A DNA stretch of 64,000 nucleotides. It comes from Jackrogersella multiformis. Its lineage: Eukaryota > Ascomycota > Sordariomycetes > Xylariales > Hypoxylaceae. The notes beneath the pieces were generated by a model. The model had not been told where the DNA came from, searched no databases, and was given only the letters and a program-made list of their open reading frames with translations. This document shows positions 22,881 to 33,914 of this stretch, one piece after another. The stretch covers positions 930,001 to 994,000 of the forward strand of contig CADCXD010000007.1 in NCBI GenBank assembly GCA_902806575.1. Direction: 5' to 3'. Made by a program: the position numbers and the translations under genes. Numbering within the stretch: position 1 is the stretch's first letter; each line of letters begins with the position of its first letter.

Positions 22881-24540
22881 CAAGGTTCGAGGCCCGTGTC
22901 ATTTACATCCGTACCTGTGTCGACATCAACTCTCTTCAACTATCTCAACTTTTTAATCCTTTTAACCTTTTGCGCCGCCACCGTTATACATCAATTGATT
23001 GGCGCTACAACTTGAAAAGGAATTTAAAAAGGAAAAAAGGGTGACAACCGACGTCGTTATTATATTACGATTATCTATTACGATTATCGACTTCATCAAA
23101 TATTTGGTCATTTTCCAGATTATTGCGCTTGAGCTTGGGCTTGGGCTTTTATCTCACGCTCTGCTTTTCTCTCCCTAGCTTGGTTAGGTAGCTTCTATTC
23201 CATCACACACACCTCTCCCTCTATCTACATCTCTATCTACATTGCTATCTCTATCTACATCTCTACCTCCATCTCCAATCCCTACACTCTACCTCACCCT
23301 CGAGTCACGAGTGTCGATCGTCAGAGTCGCTAGATGCATCCGTACCAGATAGCTCGCGCCATAGTCGATCACCCTCGAAACGCCGCGGAACAATAACGCA
23401 TTTATTACACGCATACGCATAACATACGCATCACGCATAACCTACTACTTACTTCCTCTTCACCTACCTACCTGTGTGTACGTTACGTTACCTTAGTTAC
23501 ATAGAGACTCGCCGATCCAAGAATACATTACATGTCAGGATACATATCAGAATACATACAGAAATATATTACATACATAGACATATATCCACCTTCCTAC
23601 TTCTACATACGTATCTTTCTACCCAAAGCCTCTCGCCCCTAGGGCTAATCTTCATATCCGAATCGCCGACGAACAAAACAAAATTTTGTGCGCCCCAGTA
23701 CCAAATGCGAACAGGCTCAGACGTCGCGGGTAGCTGCATCACCATCGAGCATCCCGCATATCATCCCAGCCAGACTCCTCAGTGCCTTATCCGCCGCCGC
23801 GTGACTCCATGAGCGAAGACCTGCGCCCCCGCGTTGCCCTGCCCGTTATCATACCTCTACTTGTTGGAAACAAATAACACCCCCCCGCGATCTGTACGAA
23901 CAGAGCGGATAGACCCGTCGAACGGGGTCCAGCAAGCCTTGTCCCCGTTGCACAAGGAACGCCTCTTTGTAACGGGGAACGAGCCCATTGGCGTCCGCCC
24001 TTCTTCAACGCGCTGAATACGAGCACTTTGTTGTTGCGCCGTGCTTGTGCAAGCCCTCTAGGGGGTACTGGCCCCCAGACACGGCTGTCGCACCGCGGCA
24101 GCGTACAGCGCCATAATACCTAAGCCCGCGTCTCACACAATATCTTAGCACTGTCGTTGTCTGCGGCTTCGATATACAGCTTCTCCTAAACCTTCATTGG
24201 CTTTCATACGCCACAAGTTCATTGTTACTGGTCCACGATTCAAACTAAGGGTCAGTGCTCAAGTCGAAGCTAAGAGGCGGTGGGAGGAACTGTGCTAGCG
24301 CCTGACATAGGGAATATTGATTTTTTGGAAAGAAGGGGAACAGAAAAATCAAAAGAATAAGAATTCCCCATAGTTCTGACTGTGATACTCCTGCGGGCGT
24401 TCGCAAATATCAGCTAAGCTACTCGCCATCCCAAGAGGTGTGGTTGCGCCAGATTCACCCACCCTAGGGCTTGCATTGGCACACACTTTATCAGGTGTGG
24501 AGAGCTGAAAATAAGCTGTTATATATATAACTAAGACAAG
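22881..24540 (+). promoter_or_regulatory. probable long 5' leader and promoter of acuK-type regulator
   Basis: This stretch differs from the region before it. It is pyrimidine-rich, with a series of CTATCT/CTACAT repeats at about 23217-23290. It contains upstream ORFs, among them 23705-23812 (35 residues, starting MRTGSDVAGS) and 23834-24016 (60 residues). Long leaders with several upstream ORFs are common for fungal regulators. The transcript start is not visible, and the upstream introns, if any, were not resolved. Confidence 0.4.
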
Positions 24541-26833
24541 ATGCCGGAAGACGTTGAAGCGAATGGGACAGAGGTCTCAGATGCCATGTCCGAGAATGAA
24601 AACGAGTACGACGACATGGAGTCAACTATCAAGGACGAAGATGTCAAGATGAATGAGCAGAACACCTCTCCCGAACCCTGCGCTGATCACTCAGGGGAGG
24701 TTAAGAAGAAGTACGATCCTAAAGACCCCCATCGCCCGAGGAGGAAGAAGGCTAGACGTGCCTGTTATGCCTGCCAGAGGGCGCATTTAACATGCGGTAA
24801 GTCTCAGCCTTACGTTCATGTGCTCGGATTTTCATCTCAAGCCATCCATCTCAACAACCCCGCAGCTTAGCTATGCAGCCCACATGTTTCAGCACGAAGT
24901 GTATTGAAGTGCCATAAAGTCACCTTAAACAGCCTTGCTGACCCCTTAGTAGGAGATGAGCGTCCTTGTCAGAGGTGTATAAAACGTGGTCTCGCCGATG
25001 CCTGCCAAGATGGTGTCCGGAAAAAGGCCAAGTATCTTCATGATGCTCCTCCAGAGGCCCTGAGACCGGTTCTGGGGCCGACTTACAACCCAGCCGCCCA
25101 CACGAAATCAACAAATGGGAGACACCTTTCCAACGGGAACGCCGAAACCTCACCATATTATTCAGAAGCTTCCAATTCTTCAACCTACTCCATCTATGCC
25201 GGTAACGCTCAGGGCCAGATGGCTTCGTTGCCAGACAATATGGCTTACGGCGGGCAGCAGTCTCCAGTAACACCCGGGTATCAACCGCCAAACACATCGA
25301 GAGCAGCACAAATGGGTTCCATGCAAGTTCCTCAGGTGTCTAGCGAGATGAACAACAACTTTTCTACGGCTTTGTTTGACCCAAGCAACCCGGCAATATT
25401 CAACTTTGACCTCGAAGGTCTCAATTTTGGAAGTCACTACGGCGCTCTCGAGTTTGGGATGCTTGGCCATATGTCTTCTGGTGCCGCAGAGACGCCACCT
25501 AGGGACGCCATAGTCCAGCCTCCTGGGACAGACGTCAACTACGGGCCCACAGCAGTATATCGGAATGGGGTCAACCAATATAATCATATGTATGGGAACG
25601 ACATTCCCGACGGTTTCATGAGTGTCGATCCAAGCAATGGTGGCACATACCCGGGTAACCTACAGCATGGCTTGCCTCATGCGTACGCCGTGGCGGCTGC
25701 TGGGCCCACGCCGAACAGTCTGGCTAGCCCGAGTACAGATAATACATCCAGCCCGCAACCAACGGGTTACTCTTTCGACAAGTCGCCAACAGCGAGTACT
25801 TACACACCTGCTAGCTCCCAGCCGATAACTGCACCTTCAAGGCCGAAAGCGAAGTCTGCGAATTCGACTAATCGGTTTGGACCTCAGTCTGTTCTAGGTA
25901 AACGGCAACGCGATCCGTCTGCAATCTACGATACTGTAACCGAACCCTATCCATATCTCACTGGGTTTCACAACTTGATCGCGTTCGTCCAGGGGAGGTT
26001 TTCTGCCAATAAAACTCTACGAATTGCCAAATCACTTGCCAGTATCCGGCCTTCATTTATTTCCTGTACGCGGAACCTCAACAGGCAAGACCTTATCTTC
26101 ATGGAAAAATGCCTGCAGCGGACCCTGTTCGAGTATGAAGATTTCATGGGACATTGTTCAGCACCAACCATTGTCTGCCGAAGAACAGGAGAGGTAGCGG
26201 CTGTCAATAAGGAATTCGTCGCACTAACCGGGTGGACTAAGAATATTCTGTTAGGCAAAGAACCTAACATGAATGCGAACATCGGCCGATCGGGTTCTGA
26301 GCTGAGCGTTGGCGGTACAGGCAAACCCGAGTTCACCACCCCACGGCTGAAGACAGTCCAGCCCGACTTAGGAAAAGGTTCGGAAGGCAAAACCCAACCA
26401 GTCTTCATTGCCGAGTTCATGGATGATGATAGCGTGATTCAATTCTACGAGGACTTCGCCCAGCTGGCTTTTAACGATAGCCGCGGCCACGTCACGAGGA
26501 AATGCAGACTACTCAAATATCGGACTAAGGAAATGAATGAGTGCCTCAGCAGCGACGAGTCGCCCCATAAGGAACGAAGGAACACCAATAGTATCCTGAG
26601 TAACAGAGTCGCCAGGATAGATGGAGAGCACGGAATTTCCAAGCTCGAGAAGGACGGCAAGATTGACTGCACGTTTTGCTGGACCATCAAACGCGACGTA
26701 TTTGATATACCAATGTTGATCGTTATGAATGTAAGTTATCCTTAGACGTAATTCACCAATAACCTGACAGTTGCTAATTGGATTGTAGTTCCTACCATGT
26801 TATTATCGCAACCAGGACCAGTTGGCTGTATAA
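24541..26833 (+). CDS. acuK: Zn2Cys6 PAS-domain regulator of gluconeogenesis (AcuK/ERT1 family)
   Basis: Three exons (24541-24796, 24953-26730, 26789-26833) give 692 residues. AcuK/ERT1 proteins activate gluconeogenic genes such as PEP carboxykinase and fructose-1,6-bisphosphatase, and affect respiration and iron genes in some species. The zinc cluster has six cysteines, C75, C78, C85, C91, C94 and C103. The first intron splits it between HLTC and GDERPCQRC. The segment after it, IKRGLADACQDGVRKKAKYL, is a hallmark of this family. An acidic N-terminus (1-40) and a Ser/Pro/Asn-rich middle (150-370) follow the usual plan. A PAS domain lies in the C-terminal third (from about 480, APTIVCRRTGEVAAVNKEF). 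The last short exon adds FLPCYYRNQDQLAV, replacing a readthrough end; FLPC is the typical end of this family. Confidence 0.92.
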
Positions 26834-27506
26834 GGATCGCCAACCTAGCTGGATATACGTTACCCATAGACGCATGCATGATTCTGGATTCATTTTTTTT
26901 CTTTCTTAGTTTCACGGGGCCTACTTCAGCATGGGCGGCGTTCTGACGGAGCTCGTATATTTTAGAGCTCCTCTTCCCCTTATAGAGGGGCTGGTCATTG
27001 TGCATGTATCTCACGGACTCCATTACATAGGGTAGATAGACACGGGATAGATCATGGGCCAATATTTCGGTCCTACGACCGAGTACCATGAATTTCATTT
27101 TATTCTTAAGACGATGTCAACTTTAGCCCCCATATTCTATTATTATTACCTTTCTATGCAGTGAGCGCCCGCCCAATGAGCAATCCGGTCCTAGGGAATT
27201 ATACCTGCCACGCGTCTCACGTGCCGTGCGGGCATTCGGAAATTCGCACGTGGGGAGTGCCTCGGGCCGCTTCGGGTAACTTCGCTTACCTTACCCCTCC
27301 TGGTCCCGATATCACCCATGGTGTCTAGTCTAGTGCCCAGCTTGCCTAGGCGGGGCAGGAGCTTCTAGTGTATGTAGGTAGGCAGGCATATGTACATATG
27401 ATATGGAATATACCGTACTAGACAGACGAACAGGCATCATAACCGTCACTCGCTCCCTTGCTTCCCTCCCATTTCCCAGCTCCTTTCCCATCCCTCCCTC
27501 CCTCCT
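26834..27506. other. intergenic spacer between converging genes
   Basis: This spacer holds the 3' ends of the acuK-type gene and riboflavin kinase. The minus-strand ORF at 26742-27098 overlaps the last acuK exon and has no family features. Nothing else is seen. Confidence 0.5.
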
Positions 27507-28235
27507 TCACTCCTCGTCCCGCACGAGCCAAGATCCGTCGAACTGGCCAGCGGCGCCGTCGGGGGCGGAGCCCTGGCGCGGGGTCCAGGAGGGGCGCGCG
27601 AGGCTGCGGCGCGCGACGTCGCAGTCGACGTTGATGTCGGCGACGAGGGCGTCGAGCGAGGCGTAGTCGCGCTCGTCGCGCACGAAGCCCAGGATCAGAA
27701 GCCGCATGGGCGCGCCGTAGAAGTCGGCCGCGAACCCGTGCAGCACGTGCACCTCCGCCGACCGCACCGCGTTCTTGTAGAACGGGTTGTACCCGATCGA
27801 CATCACCATCGGGTAGATCTGCCACTGGTGCGAGGAGGAGGGTTGGGTCACGCCCGGTTCGCCGGGCGCCGGCGGCGACGTTATGGTTATGGTGGGGGGA
27901 GGCGGGTTGGAGGCCAGGGGCGCCGGGGGCGCGTCGGCGGCAGCGCGCGGGTGCGTGAGGTGCCGGCGCGCGCTGGGGTGCTGGGTCTGGGCCGGGTGGT
28001 CGGGGTGCGAGGGCGGCAGGGCCAGAGAGGCGTAGCCGAAGTAGACGCCGGACTTGGCGTCGGCGATCCACGGCGCGGCGGACTCGTCGACGGGCAGGTT
28101 CGCGGTGGGGATGCCCAGCTCCTTGGACCCGCGCCCGAAGCCGGATATGACGGTGCCCTCCATGCGCAGCGGGTAGGGCGGCTCGGGGCCCGAGTCGGCG
28201 TACAGGATCCGCGGGCGGTCCGAGGACTCTGCCAT
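27507..28235 (-). CDS. FMN1: Riboflavin kinase
   Basis: This 242-residue protein (EC 2.7.1.26) converts riboflavin and ATP to FMN. The start is placed at 28235 (MAESSDRPRILYADSG) because the 66 codons upstream in the same frame are low-complexity leader sequence. The flavokinase barrel shows GTVISGFGRGSKELGIPTAN (28-47), with the GxPTAN nucleotide-binding motif. Next come KSGVYFGYA (61-69), YPMVMSIGYNPFYKN (141-155), the catalytic-glutamate region AEVHVLHGFAADFYG (160-174), and GFVRDERDYASLDALVADI (183-201). A Pro/Ala/His-rich insertion of about 60 residues (73-136) separates the second and third motifs and is much longer than in yeast. The last 30 residues are variable. This is the monofunctional fungal enzyme without an FAD synthetase domain. 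Confidence 0.94.
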   Translation of the reverse strand: MAESSDRPRILYADSGPEPPYPLRMEGTVISGFGRGSKELGIPTANLPVDESAAPWIADAKSGVYFGYASLALPPSHPDHPAQTQHPSARRHLTHPRAAADAPPAPLASNPPPPTITITSPPAPGEPGVTQPSSSHQWQIYPMVMSIGYNPFYKNAVRSAEVHVLHGFAADFYGAPMRLLILGFVRDERDYASLDALVADINVDCDVARRSLARPSWTPRQGSAPDGAAGQFDGSWLVRDEE

Positions 28236-30028
28236 GGCGCTCGCCTGGGTGCTGTGTACGTAGCTGGGTTGCGTAGGGAAGGTAGGTAGGTAAGTTAGGT
28301 AGGCCGGTTGATTGGACGGACGATGCTGATGCGCTGATTGATGAATGGATAGATGTATAGATGGGTAGTTAGATGTTTTCGCAGGCGGTTCCTTGGTCGG
28401 CTTCTGTCTCAGAACGGATGTGAGGCGAGACAAGGATGGCGGGGTTATGTGATTTATGTGATCCTTCTACGGAGACTGGGAGAGAGAGAAAATGTCGGTG
28501 CGTTTTATGATTTCGGTAGGTAAGCAAAAGTCAAGATAGACAAATATGCTAGGTTAGCGTCTATAAAGAGAAACAAATCTAGGTTTTCGGTTTTTCGTCT
28601 AGTTGGGCATATCAAATTCCATCAAATCTATAAATTCAAGTACGAGAAGAGGTGTTAAGAAGCAAAATCAATAGAGGCTTAAAGAACTGATAGCCCCTCA
28701 TGGATGTCCATAGAATTAAGACGGCTAGATTGGGTACATGGCGGGGGTAGGTTGCGCAACCGGGATGTACCTGGGCAGCTAGGCAGCTAGGGTAGTGCAT
28801 GTACTAGGTATGTAATGCCAGACTACACTAGATAATTTGGTCGGATCTTATCGATAATTCCATATGAGTAATGTCGCCGTCTGTCGTAATAGAATAAATA
28901 TTTGAGACTTTCCACTGGTACTTGATAATTATAGAATCATGTAACCCCTTTGAATAAATAGATCAATGCTCATTGGTCGGCTTACACATACCTACCAGTC
29001 GAAAGTACCTAAGCTTACTTAATGTTGAGCTAAAGATTTCCCGCTTTCGATCTCGCTGCTCTTCGCGTATTTAGGTAGGTACGTAGTTTCAACTCTTTAA
29101 GGAGGAATTCACGAATTAAGCCACAATATCTACCTAACTTAGGTACCCTAGGTAGGTAATTACATATGTAGCTATATCACAGCTCGTTCATCATTCACAA
29201 ACTCTATATCAAAGTTGTTATTTACTACATCCATACATCATTAGCTATATATATAAATATTTCACTAAAATATAAAACTATTCATCATTTCGATCATCAT
29301 TAGTTCCTTAAGGAAAGACATAGATTTACCTAAACGCGCGATTCGAGCACGTCCCTATTTCTGCTCCGTGCTTAACATCTGAGCCTCATAATAATGGTAA
29401 CGCTGTAAGGATCTAAACTCAACTTCACTTCTCAATGTTTCCTAAGTTGCCCCGAATAGGGTGCCCATCTTAACGTCTCATCAACCCAGACTCATACAAT
29501 TTTATATATTTATGACGACGTTGAATGACATTTGCCGACATAAATCGATAAATACATTATACATTAACCTTAAAGTGTTTGCTGCTTCGTAAATCACATA
29601 AATTAAGTTAGGCATTTAGGTTACCTAAGTGTCTATAACAGGGACACTCAAACTTTTTTTAACTTAAGAATACGCACAGTATGAAGTTTATTTACGACCA
29701 CAGGTATTTAGAAGCTTTTCTTTGAAAGAATAAACACCACTGGTACATTAACAAGTTTTTATTGCTATCCTTTCTTATTGCTGCAGGTCCAAGTGTCGAG
29801 CTGGAAATACTATAACTACCTAGTCTCTCATCCTCTTCGAAGACATCCAAAATCCTTATAATACATTTTAGCGTTACCACAGGTTACCATAGGATTGAAA
29901 TTTTCATCATTGCCTTAAACACGGATCGAATCCGTGGCCGAGACTTTGAGGCGAGTTTTGCTCATCCCTAAATATCCCTAAATCTAATTACATCGGCTTT
30001 AGAAAATCGATTGTTATTTAACCTCTGG

Positions 30029-30046
30029 TACCTACCTAGGTAGGTA
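30029..30046. repeat. 18-base perfect palindrome TACCTACCTAGGTAGGTA
   Basis: The sequence equals its own reverse complement. It is one of a family of dispersed palindromes in this window built on ACCTAGGT. Confidence 0.9.
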
Positions 30047-30270
30047 TGCATGGGTTTCAAAAACTTGAGGAATAGCACCGAGGATCATACGTGTGGAAGG
30101 ATGTAACAAGCGTTGCTTCTCGATGATAACACGAACCTGGATGCTCTTGCAGAACTAACAAATCGGGTTAAGCAGATGCGCAGAATGATACTGAGAGATT
30201 ATTCGTGGGCCGGGGGGATCTAAAAGGCATCGATACAGGTTGCCTATCGAGAACTATGATGAGAAACGGC

Positions 30271-30312
30271 TGCTTACCTACCTGGATACCCAGGTACTCA
30301 GGTAGGTAAGCA
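30271..30312. repeat. 14-base perfect inverted repeat with 14-base loop
   Basis: The left arm TGCTTACCTACCTG (30271-30284) is exactly complementary to the right arm CAGGTAGGTAAGCA (30299-30312). The loop itself holds a partial ACC/GGT palindrome. It may form a cruciform in DNA or a hairpin in RNA. Confidence 0.9.
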
Positions 30313-31424
30313 TAGCCTAAAAACTGAGTTCATCAAGCAAGTAACAAAAATGTTCTTTTAAGTACCTAGTTGGAAATAAGGCTCATCGGTTTCAGCGACT
30401 GGTTGGTTTGGTATTCGATATTGTTCTCGTTCTTTTACTTTCTTTACTAATTAACGGCAATATGTTGGTGTTAGTTAAGGGGTGGCCAAATCCAGAAGGT
30501 CAAACATTGTGTATTTCTTTACAATTGTTAACAAGTAATTATATCTACTCGAATTATTTCTATCTTATTCCCATATTAATATTAAACAGATATATGCTTG
30601 CCGCATTCCGCATCAATAGCAAGCCAACATTTTATTCTCACTCTACTTAAGTAGGTAGATGGATATATCATCGGTGACTTTTCCTTCAGATTTCAGATTC
30701 GTAATTTCGAGGTACAAAACGCAACACTGTGTATTATTTTCATCAGCAGATACTTATGAAAGCTAGCAGGTTCATGTGTTCAACCTTTAAACTTGCCAGT
30801 GCGGGTGTGCCTTCTCTTGGAACAAAAATTTCATAATCACTTAGCAAAAGGCTATTAATTGGAGGACCAACTCTCAGACTCATATTATGCCACTATTGTT
30901 ATTCAACTGTTATGTCGCCCGGGTTACGACTGATTATGACACAGTACCTAGACTAGGTATAGTTGGAAGTCTATTCGGCACTTGTCCTAAAAGGATGATG
31001 CCAAAAAACGGCAGAAAAGTCAACATTATCATTTTCCATGCCTGGAGGGATATTATAAGCTCGGGTCACTCTTTATTCCTGCTATTTTTACACATTCATT
31101 ACTTAACAAAGCCAAAATAGCCTCCTCACTTCCATATAAAGCTTTTATTTTGGATTAAGGTTATTCCTCTCAACACCCGGCGTTCGTAAACAAATCGGAG
31201 AATGGATCGTGGCTTGATTAGCTTGAGATTGATTAGACTTAGGGAGATCTCATATTATTATATATAAGCCATGCTATCTCCCACAATTCCGTGTATTCCC
31301 CTAATTGTTCCACATCCTCTAACAGCCGCTTCAAATAATAACCTGTTATTAATAACTTGGGCTATTCGCTCAACTTCGACTTCAAAAGCCATCTTTCACA
31401 CCAAAATATTAAACAAAAATCGAG

Positions 31425-32295
31425 ATGGCAACTCAAAGAAACAACCAGGCCCACCACGGCCGTCAAAAAGGCTGCCAGAGACGTAAACAAGCGTCGTTTA
31501 ACTGGCAAGATGGGGATATTGCGTTCCTCAGGGACGCCGTCCATTTCACACAGGCTGAATACGATGCCTTAATCAAGACTGGATACCTGCACCAGAAAGC
31601 GACAGGACACCCAGTTATTATTTTGGAGCACTCAGAAGATCACGAGTACTTCCTCGTCACTACCGTCTCAGCTTATAAGTCGGGGAAAGGAAATGACTAC
31701 CTCCCACCATGGGAGAATACATTGCACTATCGAAAATCCCCGATGGGCTTTCGAGCATTCAGTGGCTCGGCGATGCCAAATAACCAACACAAGCATCTTC
31801 AACTGGAGGATGACGGACACTTCCCGAAGCCTAACACTTCTTGGGTATACACGCCAAACACATATGTGGTTCCATCGTCGACACTCGGGAGATTTGACAA
31901 GACCCCGAAAATACTACGGATGACGCAGGAGAGTCTAAAAGATCTCCTTCATGACATGATGTGGCATGTACATTTCGCCACCCGCTGGTCCAACCCCATT
32001 GTCGTTCAAATGATTAGACTCCGAAGGGCCTCAACAAACACAACCAAAGCTTTCTGGGTTAAGCGCCAAGCCACAGATAGTTGTTACACATTGCACTAGC
32101 GCTCCAACTACGCCTCTGGCCGCTATCCCTCAAAGTTACGCCAAATACAGAACAACCAAAATACTACGCTTCGACAACCTATACAGCGAGGGTCGAAGTC
32201 ACACTATCCTGTCGTTCGCTCCGCCCGGAAAACATCCTATACAGCTGTCTGGGCCTCGAATCGAGCCTAATCATATCAAGCTCTTATTCGTATAG
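31425..32295 (+). CDS. fungal protein of unknown function, probably two exons
   Basis: The first reading frame is open from 31425 to 32099. A better model ends exon 1 at 31967 (donor GTACAT) and starts exon 2 at 32050 after CCAAAG, with CTCAAC as a likely branch site. This gives 262 residues and uses an open, well-formed frame to 32295 (ending RIEPNHIKLLFV) that otherwise has no explanation. The N-terminus is short and basic. The body has GHPVIILEHSEDHEYFLVTTV, then NDYLPPWENTLHYRK, then KHLQLEDDGHFPKPNTSWVY and YVVPSSTLGRF. This resembles uncharacterised fungal proteins I have seen, but I cannot name a domain. It has no signal peptide or membrane segment. It sits alone in an AT-rich region. 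Confidence 0.6.
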
Positions 32296-33163
32296 TCTCC
32301 TGAATACGCTGGTACGCCAAAAATGGATTCCTTCCGATACACAGCCGCAGAAAGCCCAATACCTAGAGTTTGAACTCGGAGTAAGCTAGGTTAGTGCACA
32401 TGGCGTTGTGATGGATCACATGGCTTTTTATTCCCTGAACCTTCTGCCACCTGTGGATTATCGTAGGCTAACAAACCCTAGAAATGTGGACAATGTGGTT
32501 GGACGAGGTCCACACGGCTTGAAGCTACTAGAACAAGTCCAATAAACAAAGTTGGCCCGCGCGCTTATTCAACCTACACTTTATACCGACCCAAATCCAA
32601 CAAGGTGTTTTCAACTTCCTTATCCCCCAACGAAGCGCGGCTCGAGGGTTAATTGACCTTCGACCAAATTCACTCGGCACCACAAGCTGGGAAATTCAGA
32701 ACAGAGCTGAGTCACTGCCACAACATGGAAGACTGACACCCAGTCGATGAAAGCGACTCAAGGTTTGCCACAAATATGAATAGGTTAGGTGGGAGAATAC
32801 TTTACAGGTTTTGCCCTCATAGGAGGTTTCTCTGTATTCAGCATAAACTTGCTGGCGAATGCGTATTCGAGGAGAGCTTGGTGTTATATCTGAGATGTCA
32901 AGTCTAAAGATACGAATTATATACTTTGCGTATATAGTTATGATGATGATGATGATATTGTTTACATCCACGGCGACGATGGTCCACTATAACTCACAAA
33001 ACTCGTCTTCTGTCATAACACTCTTTGCAGCCATTGTGATGCTTAGGTGGATACATAGGCTTAAACTGTACTCACTAATAGCATCAGGTACCTAAATTAA
33101 CGAGCGTTTGATTTTAAACCATGTAATATACCACTTGATGTTTTGTTTCGTACGAGATTGTGA

Positions 33164-33183
33164 ATACCTACCTAGGTAGGTAT
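33164..33183. repeat. 20-base perfect palindrome ATACCTACCTAGGTAGGTAT
   Basis: This is the longest perfect copy of the ACCTAGGT palindrome family that I found in the window. Confidence 0.9.
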
Positions 33184-33580
33184 CCATGATGCTTCTTTGT
33201 ATTGTATTTACTAATTTATATCCATTACTATATATCATAGGTTGGAATTAACCTATAGTATTATAATTTACATCGTGGTTGCGAACATGACATATTATTG
33301 GTGTATCTGTCTCTATATAAACGATAAAAAGGGGTTATCCAATGTAGTATAACCTGCATGTGTTACTGAGTGGAATCTTGGAAGTAGGGTTTCATGTGTC
33401 CTCACTTGACCAAGGTTATACCTTTTATCTATAATATAGCCCACCTAGGTAATCCACCTATAAGAAGCTCCAGGGCTCTTTATCGGCATGCAAGAACACT
33501 GATCTAAACGGATTAAAGTTATGGGTATGAAAACACATATGTAACCTAACCTAAAGGGAGGGTTCGATGATCTATCAAAT

Positions 33581-33596
33581 ACCTACCTAGGTAGGT
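33581..33596. repeat. 16-base perfect palindrome ACCTACCTAGGTAGGT
   Basis: The sequence equals its own reverse complement. It lies about 320 bases upstream of the beta-mannosidase start. Confidence 0.9.
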
Positions 33597-33914
33597 GGGT
33601 AGGACTATCTATCTATGGATTAGGATAACTGCCCATTATACTAAATTTGAGAGTATACTTGAATTTAAGTAAAGCGAAGTTATACTACTATTTACATATT
33701 TCCCCTCTTTCCATGGAACCTTCGCACCCATGACACCCATGACAACCATGATACTCACCCCCCTCACAAATTCGGCGTTACATGGGGATATTATAACCCC
33801 AATGTATAATAAAACCAGCGAGCCCCAGGCCGAGTCCTACGAAGAGACGTAGTGTATCGTGTCTACTGAGATATGTATTCCTTCTAAGTTGCTTCTGTAG
33901 CAACAGCAAGCGAC

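Larger units (their letters stand above)
28236..31424. other. 3.2 kb AT-rich region with palindromes, no gene recognised
   Basis: No ORF with family features is seen. The part next to FMN1 must include its promoter and leader. From about 28500 the sequence is AT-rich. It contains several ACCTAGGT-type palindromes, including perfect copies at 29138-29160, 30029-30046 and a long hairpin at 30271-30312. The ORF at 30408-30650 is hydrophobic but AT-driven and unlikely to be real. Confidence 0.5.
32296..33914. other. AT-rich spacer with palindromes
   Basis: No gene is supported. The region includes perfect ACCTAGGT-type palindromes at 33164-33183 and 33581-33596 and an ATGATG run at 32938-32957. 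The last 200 bases form the beta-mannosidase promoter, with an AT-rich stretch at about 33800-33815. Confidence 0.5.

Noticed and set aside
29925..29955. CACGG/CCGTG stem with ATTCGAT loop resembling a T-arm
   Set aside because: The loop is out of register with the TTCRANY consensus and no other tRNA arms are present.
30408..30650. Hydrophobic 80-codon ORF in the AT-rich spacer
   Set aside because: Composition reflects AT-rich DNA, and no start context, family or splice structure supports it.
28434..31424. Repeat-induced point mutation or transposon remnant
   Set aside because: The region is AT-rich, but no transposon coding remnant, terminal repeat or target duplication was visible, and a RIP index could not be computed.
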